Of a stretch of DNA of 64,000 nt, positions 15,578 through 24,353 are shown in pieces; within the stretch, counting starts at the first letter, position 1; each line of letters starts with the position of its first letter. The translations under genes and the position numbers were made by a program. This stretch comes from JAJRRS01 sp963667295 (lineage in GTDB: Bacteria > Planctomycetota > Phycisphaerae > Phycisphaerales > Phycisphaeraceae), in assembly GCA_963667295.1 (NCBI GenBank), contig OY763327.1:4092001-4156000 (forward strand), given 5' to 3'. A model generated the notes under the pieces. That model was not told where the DNA came from, made no database searches, and was given only the letters and a program-made list of their open reading frames with translations.

Positions 15578-15976
15578 TTAGTCAGCGCGACGCCAGCGTC
15601 CCCATTTGGTATGTGTCATGTAGGTGCGGCGGTCGCCTTGTTCATCGATCAGGGACATGTTGTTATTACACGAGACATACGCGGCCCCACAATGACGACA
15701 GCGGTAATGATATTCGTCGGCTTTTTGTGCTTCTGCTATTGCTTTGTCAATTGGGACAAAGTCATAGTCGCACCGGCCACAGGCGCACTTCGGCAAGTCG
15801 GGGCGCCAGAGCGTGAAGAGTTTTACGGTTATCCCGAGTAAAACGAGTGGTGCAAAGACGGCGGCCACCCCAATGGAGGCGCCGAGGTACCAGGTTCCGC
15901 CCAGCCACCATGAAACGGCTGCGCCGATCAAGGCAAAGAGGATCAGGATGAGGGGCAGTATGCTGCAGAGGTTCAT
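15578..15976 (-). CDS. Small two-helix membrane protein with zinc ribbon (132 aa)
   Basis: Two hydrophobic segments (about 4-27 and 30-53) are followed by a cytoplasmic or external domain with CACGRCDYD (about 64-72) and YRCRHCGAAYVSC (about 90-102). The spaced cysteines fit a zinc ribbon related to the planctomycete YDLRG ribbons. The tail is basic. It starts 6 bases after the stop of the glycoside-hydrolase-like gene on the same strand, so they likely share a message. No function can be assigned. Confidence 0.62.
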   Translation of the reverse strand: MNLCSILPLILILFALIGAAVSWWLGGTWYLGASIGVAAVFAPLVLLGITVKLFTLWRPDLPKCACGRCDYDFVPIDKAIAEAQKADEYHYRCRHCGAAYVSCNNNMSLIDEQGDRRTYMTHTKWGRWRRAD

Positions 15977-15982
15977 GCGGTG

Positions 15983-17245
15983 TTATTGTTGTTTGATGTG
16001 AAGATCGGCATCGAACTGGATGGTTTGCCCGGGGACGAGGCGGTCGCATTCGATGGTAAGCGTACCGGTGTTAGCGTCGGCGTTGATGAGGAAGGTGCGC
16101 TCTTCGTTCGGGGCGAGGCTGCGCAGAGAGGTGTCGGAGCGGATGGTGGCGATGGCGGGATAGGCGTCGTAATAGATCGGGGCGACGCCGGTGTTGGTGA
16201 TGGTTATGCGTGACTGGCGGCCGTTGGTTTGATAATCGGTGATGACGAAGTGGTAGCCGGTGGCTAAGGCTGCTTCTTTGATGCGGTCAGCGGATTGATA
16301 TTTGAATTGATCGTTGGCGAGCATGTAGGTGATGTGGAAGCGTTTGGCGGCGCTTTCAAAAGGCTCATCGTGCGGCCCGTTTGGCGCTAAAGCGTTTTTC
16401 TGATCGTGGTGGTTGTAGTAGCTGAACTCACCGCCGGCGGGCGCGGTGCGGTAGCGGTTGCGATCGAAGAAGTTCCAGCAGGTTTCGTTGTATTCGTTGT
16501 GCGAGCCGTGCATGAACGAATCGTCGAACAGGCCGAAGGAGAGTTTGAGCAGGTCGGGGTGGTCGGCGAAAGGTGTGCGCTGCGTTTCGGCGGCGTCTAT
16601 CGAGATGCTCCAAGGCGTGTTGCGGAAAACCGCGTGCAGGTGCCGGAGGAACATCGCCTGGTATTCCTTGGACGGGAAGGTCTTGCCGAGTTGCATCGGC
16701 CCGTCGTAGATGTGGTACTCCGCCCACAGCCCGAAGCCGACCTGCACGAACGCGAGACGCGGGTCGTTGTCATAACGCTTGGCGAACCGCGTGTAGAAGT
16801 CGAGCGCGAAGGCTTGCAAGGCCGGGTGCGACCAGTCGCAGAACGCGGTGTCGTTGCCTTCGCTCTTGGCGATCACTTCGCGATAGTCCGGCAACTTCTT
16901 GATCGAATCCGGCACAGCGGTCTGTTTGTAGCCGGGATAGATAAAACGGAAACGCAATATCGCATGGTGCTTCCGCTTTGCGATCTCGTTAAGCAGATCA
17001 TCCACCGCCGACCAGTCGTACTTGCCATCGGCATCGACAACCTGGTTGTACAGCATGTAAGAAAACTCAAGCTGGATCGCATCGGAATCCGCGTGTTCGT
17101 TGTCATGCCAGACGACCATGCCGGTCATGGGCTGAACATGGTCGATGGTGGACTGCAGCGCGACGGGCTGCCAGTCGTCGGCGAGCGCGACGGTTGAAAA
17201 GAGGATGGCGAGGCAGGCGATGATGAGGGTATGTTTGATGAACAT
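15983..17245 (-). CDS. Secreted DUF4832-like TIM-barrel protein
   Basis: From ATG 17245 the protein begins MFIKHTLIIACLAILFSTVAL-A-D, a Sec signal peptide. It continues as a glycosidase-like barrel: GMVVWHDNEHADSDAIQLEFSY, then DGKYDWSAVDDLLNEIAKRKHHAILRFRF, PRLAFVQVGFGLWAEYH and FGLFDDSFMHGS. It ends in a beta-sandwich module (about 330-420: ITITNTGVAPIYYDAYPAI). The strand order and the GLWxEYH and LFDDSFMHGS segments resemble DUF4832 proteins, thought to be glycoside hydrolases. Substrate is unknown. The frame is open further up to 17296, but that lead would put 17 polar residues before the signal peptide, so 17245 is preferred. Confidence 0.75.
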   Translation of the reverse strand: MFIKHTLIIACLAILFSTVALADDWQPVALQSTIDHVQPMTGMVVWHDNEHADSDAIQLEFSYMLYNQVVDADGKYDWSAVDDLLNEIAKRKHHAILRFRFIYPGYKQTAVPDSIKKLPDYREVIAKSEGNDTAFCDWSHPALQAFALDFYTRFAKRYDNDPRLAFVQVGFGLWAEYHIYDGPMQLGKTFPSKEYQAMFLRHLHAVFRNTPWSISIDAAETQRTPFADHPDLLKLSFGLFDDSFMHGSHNEYNETCWNFFDRNRYRTAPAGGEFSYYNHHDQKNALAPNGPHDEPFESAAKRFHITYMLANDQFKYQSADRIKEAALATGYHFVITDYQTNGRQSRITITNTGVAPIYYDAYPAIATIRSDTSLRSLAPNEERTFLINADANTGTLTIECDRLVPGQTIQFDADLHIKQQ

Positions 17246-17282
17246 GCTTATATGACAACATATTTGGGGGTCCGGCACAAAA

Positions 17283-17330
17283 CGGGGGTTAGCCACGGAT
17301 GAACACGGATGGACACGGATGGGGAAGAAG
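17283..17330. repeat. Dispersed repeat of the CCACGGATGAACACGGAT family
   Basis: TTAGCCACGGATGAACACGG is followed by ATGGACACGGATGGGG. It lies in the divergent gap between the DUF4832-like and NERD genes. Confidence 0.65.
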
Positions 17331-17416
17331 AGGGGTATCCGCAGATGGTGCGGTTTTTGGGGATTGGGAGAGGGGGCAGTGCCACTTAATTAAATGTTGC
17401 GTTGGGTATAGACTGG

Positions 17417-18265
17417 ATGGGCCATCGTATATATCTTGATGTCATGGAAAATCCGGGAAAACAAACGGCGCGACCTGTCAAGAGTCCTATCAAACAATCA
17501 CCATTGCCTCAGCCCGGTGATTCTCTATTCGAAACGCTACAGGATATTGCTTATACGAAAATTCTATTCTGGGTGTTGATAAGCAGTGTATTGTTCGTAC
17601 TCGCGGCGCAAGAATGGATTGCTTGGTTGTTAAACAGTCCAAGGCACCCTCTTCTATACACATTGATGGCGCTGGGGGTACTTGTGGTATCCATTGTTAA
17701 AGGCCGCAAACATTGGGATCACATGCAGCTCATCCGTAAAGGCCTGCAGGGTGAAAGAGCCGTCGGCCAATTTCTGGATAAGCAGTTGAACTCACGGGAC
17801 TGTCATGTGTTCCATGACATCACCGAGCGCAACCAGGATGGCACGGTGTTGTTCAACATAGATCATGTGGTTGTCAGCAGGGCCGGCATATTCGTGATTG
17901 ATACGAAGACGCGCTATAAGCCAGCGAAGGGTCGCGTGAATGTTGAATATGACGGTAAAGCGGTCCGCGTCAACGGCGGGCCTTGGGACGAGGCCCCGAT
18001 CCATCAGGCGATGGCCAACGCGAAGCATATTCGTGATGTATTAACAGACATGACCGGCCACGAGAACATCCCCATACGCCCGGTGGTGCTTTTTCCGGGG
18101 TGGCGCATTGATGGTCAAAAGTTCAACTACGATGTCTGGGTGCTTGAGGCCAAAGCTTTGCCAAAATTGATCGCCAATGGCCGCGCGGTGATCAGGCCGG
18201 AAGATGTTGCGCTGTATCAGTCCAGAATAACGATGCATGTCAGGAACAATCAGTGCATCAGGTAA
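17417..18265 (+). CDS. NERD (nuclease-related) domain membrane protein
   Basis: Two hydrophobic segments (about 45-65 and 75-95) anchor the protein. The NERD domain follows: RKGLQGERAVGQFLDKQL, CHVFHDI, and FNIDHVVVSRAGIFVIDTKT, where the I-D-H and D-T-K residues correspond to the endonuclease-like core (D...(E/D)xK). NERD proteins are related to restriction-type and Holliday-junction-type nucleases and are often linked to mobile DNA or DNA processing; the actual activity is unknown. Starts TTG 17402, ATG 17417 and ATG 17444 are all possible and none has a ribosome binding site; 17417 is a compromise. It is a single gene beside two AT-richer unknown genes. Confidence 0.78.
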   Translation: MGHRIYLDVMENPGKQTARPVKSPIKQSPLPQPGDSLFETLQDIAYTKILFWVLISSVLFVLAAQEWIAWLLNSPRHPLLYTLMALGVLVVSIVKGRKHWDHMQLIRKGLQGERAVGQFLDKQLNSRDCHVFHDITERNQDGTVLFNIDHVVVSRAGIFVIDTKTRYKPAKGRVNVEYDGKAVRVNGGPWDEAPIHQAMANAKHIRDVLTDMTGHENIPIRPVVLFPGWRIDGQKFNYDVWVLEAKALPKLIANGRAVIRPEDVALYQSRITMHVRNNQCIR

Positions 18266-18377
18266 TGGCCCAGCGCATTTTGCCTTGCGGGTCAAGATGT
18301 GGCACCCCGGCCAAAGACAGTAAGATCGATTCCAGAACCATTATCCACATCAACCTAGGCACCTACCAGGAGGTTAT

Positions 18378-18866
18378 ATGGGATTGTTTACGAGATACCG
18401 AACTCCCCAATGGGTACGAATGATGCCTGTTCCATTGCATCCTACACGCGAGCAAATAGGCAAATTAGAGCAAATTCGTAGACGAGCGGGTATTCCACAC
18501 GAAGCCTTCGAAATGCATATAACCGGGCATCCTCGTACTACAGTACGACTGATAGAGCAACAGTGTGAATATTTACGTCTACAAAATCATGGCGAGTCTA
18601 TTCAAGACATCTTTGCGACGATTCTATTAGGTCGTGTTGCTGGTGGGGAGAGAGCATTCGGTATCAGTTTGGCATTGGGATCAGATTCGGCTTTTAATCA
18701 GGCGAAGATGTGCGTCTCAGACATGCACAGTAGTAAAGAATTTGCTGAGTGGGTTGCGCACGAAGAAAGCATGCACGGCATCGCCATACCCACAAACCCT
18801 CAATATCAATGGGTTGCTGATGCCGTTGATAGTATCCTCGCAGAGAAGAGTAGCGATAATAAATGA
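18378..18866 (+). CDS. Unknown protein (162 aa) in an AT-richer stretch
   Basis: The start is well supported by AGGAGG 5 bases before the ATG. The product is soluble and mostly helical, with no signal peptide, cysteine motif or nucleotide loop. Segments such as RTTVRLIEQQCEYLRLQN and AEWVAHEESMHGIAIPTNP suggest a helical domain. Base composition and codon choice are more AT-rich than the GC-rich neighbours, as with the convergent gene that follows, which hints at a recent arrival. I do not recognise the family. Confidence 0.6.
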   Translation: MGLFTRYRTPQWVRMMPVPLHPTREQIGKLEQIRRRAGIPHEAFEMHITGHPRTTVRLIEQQCEYLRLQNHGESIQDIFATILLGRVAGGERAFGISLALGSDSAFNQAKMCVSDMHSSKEFAEWVAHEESMHGIAIPTNPQYQWVADAVDSILAEKSSDNK

Positions 18867-18872
18867 CATGCT

Positions 18873-19223
18873 CTATGAGCATAACGCAACGACTATCTGA
18901 GTAATAGAAGAAATCACAGCAACAACGATAGCAACTAAGGCTAGTTTTTCGGAACGCTGCGAAGTACGCTGTGCTTCATTTAGGTTCATTAGGTTTAAGT
19001 AAACTGCAAGGCCATGCACTGAAAGACGCCATTGATCCAGTCCCACTTCGGTTGTGCCCGCCTTTATCAAAAAAAGGTCTTTTAGTGGAGCACCACTTGC
19101 ATATCCATCCAGATTGATGTCTGGATGAGCATCGCGCAGATCTTTCCATGTGAAAAAGTCATGAGAAGCAGCGAACTCGAGAAGCATTGTGAGATCATGA
19201 TTTATATTTGAATGGTTGGTCAT
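18873..19223 (-). CDS. Unknown small protein with C-terminal membrane helix
   Basis: From ATG 19223 the product is about 116 residues. It has a winged-helix-like region (LTMLLEFAASHDFFTWKDL ... LKDLFLIKAG ... QWRLSVHGLAVYLNL) and a C-terminal membrane helix (LALVAIVVAVISSITQIVVAL). This suggests a tail-anchored protein. The frame is open upstream to 19436, overlapping murC, and ATGs at 19289 and 19334 are possible; only 19223 has an AGGA-type site, at short spacing. The stop faces that of the preceding gene 6 bases away. It shares the AT-richer composition of that gene. The function is unknown. Confidence 0.5.
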   Translation of the reverse strand: MTNHSNINHDLTMLLEFAASHDFFTWKDLRDAHPDINLDGYASGAPLKDLFLIKAGTTEVGLDQWRLSVHGLAVYLNLMNLNEAQRTSQRSEKLALVAIVVAVISSITQIVVALCS

Positions 19224-19402
19224 ATCCTGTGTCCCAAAGCCATCTTCGCCACATATCGTGTAATGCTCGGCTGCAAACGGGTTTATCATTGATATATAGT
19301 TGCCACAGTATATCCGCTCTATCGTGGCGGGCATATTTATGGCTAAATGATGAAATACATGAATAATACAACGCCATATTTGGCGAGTATTCTGCTTCAA
19401 CA

Positions 19403-20965
19403 TTAACCTTGCAGATAATCCCGTGCCACCTGCCACACATCTCCCGCGCCCATGGTGACGACCAAATCTCCTGGCCGAGTTATCAACTCTAATTGTTCGA
19501 CGATCGCGGCAAACGGGTAGAGGTGCATGGCGGCGACGCCTTTTTCTCGGAGGCGGTCGACGAGGTCGCCGGCGGTGACGGCGTGGCGCTCTTTTTCGGA
19601 GTCGCGGACGAAGTAGATGTGCGGGACGATGACGGTGTCGGCGCTACTGAAGCTGACGGCGAACTCGTCCATGAAGAAGCGGGTTCGGCTGTGCTGGTGG
19701 GGTTGGAAGACGCAGATCAGGCGGTTGGGTTCGTAGTGGTGGCGCAGCGCGCGGAGGGTGGTGTCGACTTCGGTGGGGTGGTGGCCGTAGTCATCGACGA
19801 CGGTGACGACCTCGGTGCGCGGGGTGTTGCGGTCGGCGGGTTTGCCATCGGGGGATTTGGCGCCCATCCATTGCATGCGTCGGTCGAGGCCGGTGAAGGA
19901 CTCGATGGCTTTGGCGATGTCGGGCCAGTCTGCGCCGAGGCGGTGGGCGGTGATGGCGGCGACGGCGGCGTTGTAGGCCATGTGTTCGCCGGGCATGGGG
20001 CTGGTCCAGTCCATGACGCCGGCGGAGTCGTCTTCACCGTGGTGCAGGCGGACCTGGTCGCCCTTGATGCCGACGCGCCAGTCGGCCTGGTAGGAAAAGC
20101 CGATGGTCTCGACGTGGCAGTTGAGTTCGGCGGTGATGGGCAGGCGGTGAGGCATTTCGTGGTTGATGAGGAGTGTGCCGCCTGATTCGGGTGAAGTGCC
20201 GGAAGAGGTCCGGACCTTCGCTTCGCTCAGGACCGGCGTTGGGGGAGAGTCAGGTGTATCAGATGGAGAAGTCTTCCGGGGGGGGATGCGTTCGGCGAAG
20301 ACTTTGAAGGACTCGACGATCTCGTCGAGGGAGCTGTATAAGTCCAGGTGGTCGGCTTCGACGTTGAGGATGGTGGCGTGGGTCGGGTGGAAGTTGTGGA
20401 AGGAGCGGTCGTACTCGCATGCCTCGGCGACGAGGATGTCGGATTCGCCGACGCGCACGCCCCCGCCGATCTGTCGGCAGTTGGCGCCGACGATGAAGGA
20501 CGGGTCGAGCCCTGTCTGGATGAGGATGTGGCTGAGCATGCTGGTGGTGGTGGATTTGCCGTGCGTCCCGGCGATGGCGACGCCGGTCCGGCCAATCATG
20601 AGCTCGCCCAGCATGGCGGCGTACTTCTTGACAGCGACACCCCGCCGCACGGCCTCGGCAAGCTCGGGATGGTCGGGCTTGATCGCGGCCGAGATGACGA
20701 CCAGTTCGACATCGTCGGGCAAACTCTCGGCGGATTGTTCGAGGACGACGGGGATGTCATCCGACTGAAGCGCGTTCACTGTGGCGGATTGGTTGAGGTC
20801 GGAGCCGGAGCAGTGTGCGCCGAGGTGCTTGGCCAGGCGTGCCAGCCCGGACATCCCGCAGCCGCCGATCCCGATGAAGTGGACACGTTTACCTGCTAAT
20901 AGAGGCGCGGCGGCGCTGGGGCTGTCGGCGGACGGGGCTTGATCGCGAATAGGAGTAGACATCAT
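19403..20965 (-). CDS. murC: UDP-N-acetylmuramate--L-alanine ligase with an internal repeat-encoded insertion
   Basis: MurC adds L-alanine to UDP-MurNAc in the cytoplasm, the first peptide step of peptidoglycan synthesis. Motifs are complete: VHFIGIGGCGMSGLA (28-42), AGTHGKSTTTSM (ATP loop, about 132-143), EACEYDRSF, NVEADHLDLY, FTGLDRRMQ, VVDDYGHHPTEV and FQPHQHSRT. The protein is about 50 residues longer than usual. Residues ~229-262 (PSDTPDSPPTPVLSEAK and on) come from a dispersed palindromic repeat that sits in the central domain without breaking the frame. Its presence indicates a peptidoglycan wall, consistent with current views on planctomycetes. It is single here, not in a dcw cluster. 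Two ATGs in a row start it (20965 and 20962). Confidence 0.95.
   Translation of the reverse strand: MMSTPIRDQAPSADSPSAAAPLLAGKRVHFIGIGGCGMSGLARLAKHLGAHCSGSDLNQSATVNALQSDDIPVVLEQSAESLPDDVELVVISAAIKPDHPELAEAVRRGVAVKKYAAMLGELMIGRTGVAIAGTHGKSTTTSMLSHILIQTGLDPSFIVGANCRQIGGGVRVGESDILVAEACEYDRSFHNFHPTHATILNVEADHLDLYSSLDEIVESFKVFAERIPPRKTSPSDTPDSPPTPVLSEAKVRTSSGTSPESGGTLLINHEMPHRLPITAELNCHVETIGFSYQADWRVGIKGDQVRLHHGEDDSAGVMDWTSPMPGEHMAYNAAVAAITAHRLGADWPDIAKAIESFTGLDRRMQWMGAKSPDGKPADRNTPRTEVVTVVDDYGHHPTEVDTTLRALRHHYEPNRLICVFQPHQHSRTRFFMDEFAVSFSSADTVIVPHIYFVRDSEKERHAVTAGDLVDRLREKGVAAMHLYPFAAIVEQLELITRPGDLVVTMGAGDVWQVARDYLQG
20205..20244. repeat. Dispersed palindromic repeat, copy B, inside murC
   Basis: CGGACCTTCGCTTCGCTCAG plus GACCGGCGTTGGG matches copies C and D almost base for base and is the inverse of copy A. 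It is read in frame as part of MurC. Confidence 0.8.
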
Positions 20966-20984
20966 GAGGATTGTATCGGTGGTG

Positions 20985-21240
20985 TTGGGGTTTGGGGGTT
21001 AGGGATTGGGGATTGGGGAAGGAAAGCAGAAATAGAATCCCCGTGTCCTCTGTCTGGTGCTCTCCTGATCTACAGTCTCCTGCTCTATCCGGCCCGGCCC
21101 TTCGCTTCGCTCAGAACCGGCGTTGGGGGGAGGGAAGCCATTAGCCTTTAGCGATTAGCCATTAGCAATACCATTCCTACACCCTACACCCTACACCCCA
21201 CACCCCACACCCCACACCCCACACCCGATCCACCCCCCGA
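20985..21240. repeat. Composite repeat region upstream of the GH57 gene (copy C plus GGGATTGGGG and CACCCTACACCC arrays)
   Basis: A degenerate GGGGATTGGG array (about 20990-21020) is followed by palindromic repeat copy C (21091-21128), a TTAGCC(T/A)TTAGCGATTAG stretch (about 21140-21165), and tandem CACCCTACACCCCACACCCC units (about 21179-21230). No gene is visible in these 300 bases. The promoter of the GH57 gene must lie at or after the array. Confidence 0.75.
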
Positions 21241-21265
21241 TCCCTAATGCCGCTATGATAAACAC

Positions 21266-22975
21266 ATGAGCGACTTCCTTGGCGACTTCTGTCTGGTACT
21301 GCACGGCCACCTTCCTTATGTGCTGCGGCATGGCACCTGGCCTCACGGCGAGGACTGGCTATATGAAGCGGCGGCAGAGACTTACCTGCCTTTGCTGGCG
21401 ATGGTGGATGAGTGCGTGTTCTTCAATGCCCTGCCCAAGGTCACGATGGGTCTGACGCCCGTCCTGCTTGAGCAGCTTAGCCATGAACACTTCAAGAAGG
21501 GCTTCGAGCATTACCTTGAGGATCGCGTGCAGCAGGCGACGTACGACCTGGGCGACTTCAAGCGCATCGACAACGGGCACATGGCTTTCCTGGCGGAGCA
21601 GTGGATCAAGACATTCACCGGCTTGCAGGAACAGTTCAAGAAGATGGATCGGGATATCCCCGGTGCGTTCGCCAAGCAGGCGAAGGCCGGGTACCTGGAA
21701 ATCCTGACCAGCAACGCGACGCACGGCTACATGCCGCTTTTGTATCACGATGACTCGATCAGGGCGCAGATCCGTGCGGGTGTGGCGTCGAGCGAGCGGA
21801 TCCTTGGGTTCAAGCCGACGGGCATGTGGCTGCCGGAGTGCGCGTATCGACCGAGCGGCGACTGGGACCCGCCGATCCACTGGGGCCGGGTGCATGGGCG
21901 CGTGGGCATCGAGCACCTGGTTGCCGACGAAGGGATCACGCACTTCTTCGTGGAGAACCACCTGATCCAGAACAGCCGAAGCGAACAGGTCTACAACAAC
22001 GACCAGTGGTGGAAGGTCGGCTGGGACGAGGCGGTGAAGTATCCGAGCCGGGGCTGGCGCAGCGTGAACGAGCCGCATGGTGTGAACTCGGACGGCACGG
22101 GTCTGGCGCGCGTCGCGGCGTTTGCGCGCGATCCTGATGTGTGCGAAAGTGTCTGGTCGGGCGACATCGGTTACCCGGCCGACGGCGTGTATCTTGAATT
22201 CCACAAGACGTGGAGCCCGAAGCGAGGCCTGCGCTACTGGAAAGTAACGGGCAAGAAGACGGACCTCGGCGATAAGCACCTGTACTATCCCGACAACGTG
22301 CCCGGCAAGCTGCACGAACATGCGCAGGACTTCGTGAACAAGATCAAGGGTCGGCTGTACGAATACCGCGAGATGACGGGGCGCTGCGGCATGGTGACGG
22401 CGACGTTCGATGCGGAGCTGTTCGGGCACTGGTGGTATGAAGGGCCGAAGTTCCTGCGCGACGTGATGCTGACGCTGAACGCGGACCCGCAGATCGGCGT
22501 GTGCACGACGAACGAATATCTTGAAAAGACCTTCGTGGATAAGGTTGTCGCGCTGCCCGAGGGTTCGTGGGGCGATAAGGGCGATCACCGCGTGTGGGCG
22601 AACGAGCAGGTCAACTGGATGTGGGACATCGAGTACCGCTGCGAGACGAACTTCTTAAGGTTTGTGCGTGAGCTTCCCTGGAAAGAGAATAAGGAAGTGC
22701 ACGAGCTACTGAAGAAAGCCGGGCGCGAGTTGCTATTGCTCCAGGCAAGCGACTGGCCGTTCGTGATCCGTCGCGGGCAGGCGGTGGACTACGGCATCAA
22801 ACGCTACATGCAGCACGTTGCACGCTTCGAGAGCCTGACCGATATTGCTGAAAAGGTTGCGGCCGACAACGAATACCTGGGCAAGCTGACCGAGGTCGAG
22901 AAGTTCGAGATCCAGGAAGCGGAAATCCACGATGTGATCTTCCCCGAGATCGATCTGAACTGGTGGAAGTCATAG
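21266..22975 (+). CDS. Glycoside hydrolase family 57 (probable 1,4-alpha-glucan branching enzyme)
   Basis: GH57 branching enzymes introduce alpha-1,6 branches into glycogen. The N-terminal motif LVLHGHLPYV (11-20) is the first conserved region. GMWLPECAY (E191 the likely nucleophile) and ATFDAELFGHWWYEGP (D382 the likely acid/base) are the catalytic regions. A C-terminal helical domain (about 440-560) contains LLLLQASDWPFV, typical of the branching-enzyme subgroup (formerly DUF1957). The 569-residue length fits that group. The ATG at 21266 lacks a strong ribosome binding site but places the first strand correctly. It stands alone, with no other glycogen gene in the window. Branching is preferred over alpha-amylase by the C-terminal signature. 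Confidence 0.9.
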   Translation: MSDFLGDFCLVLHGHLPYVLRHGTWPHGEDWLYEAAAETYLPLLAMVDECVFFNALPKVTMGLTPVLLEQLSHEHFKKGFEHYLEDRVQQATYDLGDFKRIDNGHMAFLAEQWIKTFTGLQEQFKKMDRDIPGAFAKQAKAGYLEILTSNATHGYMPLLYHDDSIRAQIRAGVASSERILGFKPTGMWLPECAYRPSGDWDPPIHWGRVHGRVGIEHLVADEGITHFFVENHLIQNSRSEQVYNNDQWWKVGWDEAVKYPSRGWRSVNEPHGVNSDGTGLARVAAFARDPDVCESVWSGDIGYPADGVYLEFHKTWSPKRGLRYWKVTGKKTDLGDKHLYYPDNVPGKLHEHAQDFVNKIKGRLYEYREMTGRCGMVTATFDAELFGHWWYEGPKFLRDVMLTLNADPQIGVCTTNEYLEKTFVDKVVALPEGSWGDKGDHRVWANEQVNWMWDIEYRCETNFLRFVRELPWKENKEVHELLKKAGRELLLLQASDWPFVIRRGQAVDYGIKRYMQHVARFESLTDIAEKVAADNEYLGKLTEVEKFEIQEAEIHDVIFPEIDLNWWKS

Positions 22976-23157
22976 AAGAGATTCACCGCGGAGTACGCAG
23001 AGACACAGAGGAGGGGAACAGGGATAAACACAGATGAACACAGATGGGATTGAGTGTGCAACCTCTTAACCCATAAAATTCTTATCCGTGTTTATCTGTG
23101 TTCATCCCTGTTAATCATGTTTTTCTCTGTGCCTCTGTGTCTCCGTGGTTCAAAATC
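22976..23157. repeat. Long inverted repeat of the ACACAGATGAACACAGATG family
   Basis: The arms CACAGAGGAGGGGAACAGGG/ATAAACACAGATGAACACAG (23003-23043) and their near complement (23085-23155: TATCCGTGTTTATCTGTG, TTCATCCCTGTTAATC, CTGTGCCTCTGTGTCTCC) face each other across about 40 bases. It fills the whole gap between GH57 and rdgB, so the rdgB leader consists of repeat. Confidence 0.8.
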
Positions 23158-23811
23158 ATGAAGTTATTAGTAGCTACCTCCAACCCACACAAGCTTGAAG
23201 AGATCGGGGCGATTATTCGTGATTCTTCGATCGAGTTGTTGTCGCTGGATGCGATCGGCCTGGAGATCGATGAGCCGGTCGAGGATGGGGAAACGTTTGA
23301 AGCGAACGCGGAACTGAAGGCCCGCTATTACGCGAAGGCGGCGGGGATGCTGTGCCTGGCGGATGACAGTGGGTTAGAAGTCGATGCGCTTGATGGCGAA
23401 CCGGGCGTGCGCAGCGCGCGTTACAGCAACACCGACGGCCCACGCGCCGAACGCGACCGGGCGAACGGGCGGTTCCTGTTGAAAAATCTTGAAGGAGTGC
23501 CGGCCGAGAAACGTGATGCGCGTTTTGTCTGCGCGATGGCGTTAGTCGATGGGCGCGACGGTAAGGATGAAACGATCGCCGTCGTTCGCGGCACGCTGGA
23601 AGGGCGCATCCTTCTGCCGGAGGAAGCGGACGATCCATCACAACCCGAGCGAGGTCGTGGCAATAACGGGTTCGGTTATGACCCGATCGTGTATCTGCCG
23701 GATAGAGAATTGACCGTTGCGCAACTGAGCAGTGACGAGAAAAACGCGATCAGCCATCGGGGCAACGCGGTGAAGAAGATGTTGCCACATCTCAAGCCGT
23801 TTATCGCTTAA
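23158..23811 (+). CDS. rdgB: RdgB/HAM1-family dITP/XTP pyrophosphatase
   Basis: The enzyme hydrolyses non-canonical purine NTPs (ITP, dITP, XTP) to monophosphates and so keeps deaminated bases out of nucleic acids. From ATG 23158 it starts MKLLVATSNPHKLEEIGAI, matching the family's (V)xATxNxxKxxEI start. It continues with FEANAELKARYYAKAAGMLCLADDSGLEVDALDG, PGVRSARYS and a C-terminal GNNGFGYDPIVYLP and SHRGNAVKKM. The frame is open 20 codons further upstream, but that part is a translation of the dispersed repeat, so 23158 is the true start. There is no ribosome binding site. About 15 residues longer than E. coli RdgB, through an insertion near 145-160. Confidence 0.94.
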   Translation: MKLLVATSNPHKLEEIGAIIRDSSIELLSLDAIGLEIDEPVEDGETFEANAELKARYYAKAAGMLCLADDSGLEVDALDGEPGVRSARYSNTDGPRAERDRANGRFLLKNLEGVPAEKRDARFVCAMALVDGRDGKDETIAVVRGTLEGRILLPEEADDPSQPERGRGNNGFGYDPIVYLPDRELTVAQLSSDEKNAISHRGNAVKKMLPHLKPFIA

Positions 23812-23987
23812 ATCATTTTTTGGCTCGGATGCATCGGATAAATCGGATTGGGTTCACTGCGATCGCGTGATGTTCCTAAACAAGAGATGAATTAAGCGGC
23901 CAAACCCGTTTTTCTCTCGACTTTTGACCGCTCTCATGCGAGAATGAATTGAGACTTGCGTCGTGTTTTAATGACGGGGAAGACATT

Positions 23988-24353
23988 ATGATCGAGCTGT
24001 CCAGCCAAAGCCCTGCGGCAAGGCTTTATGTTGCATTGAGTGTTTTAGCAATTGCTATTACCGGCTTGCTCGCGGGTGGTTTGTTGCTGTTTGCCGAGCA
24101 CGCAATGGCCGACTTTGACTTCGATACCACCAGCGTGTTTCAGACGATTGCTTCCTGGGGATTGATACCACTCGTGGGTTTATGGCTTATTTACATGTTT
24201 TCGGTTGCGGTGTTTTTCGGCTATCGCACGACGGAGAATCGTGCGTGGGCACTTATCATCGTTTTTCTACTTGCTTTGCTCTATAACCTGTTCGTGGTTG
24301 TGGTCGCATTGGACACGATCATGCCGATCTGTCGCGGTGTTACGGTGATGTGA
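23988..24353 (+). CDS. Small membrane protein of unknown function (121 aa)
   Basis: Three hydrophobic segments (about 12-37, 54-80 and 88-112) mark an integral membrane protein; loops are short. No family motif is visible. ATG 23988 is chosen over TTG 23949 because GGGGAAG lies about 6 bases upstream of it. Its stop codon adjoins the stop of the convergent DUF4922 gene in the shared palindrome TGATCA (24351-24356), so the two genes meet without any gap. Confidence 0.6.
   Translation: MIELSSQSPAARLYVALSVLAIAITGLLAGGLLLFAEHAMADFDFDTTSVFQTIASWGLIPLVGLWLIYMFSVAVFFGYRTTENRAWALIIVFLLALLYNLFVVVVALDTIMPICRGVTVM

Noticed and set aside
21359..22588. Long minus-strand open frame (409 codons) opposite the GH57 gene
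   Set aside because: It is antisense to a gene with full family motifs; GC-rich coding DNA commonly leaves the opposite frame open.
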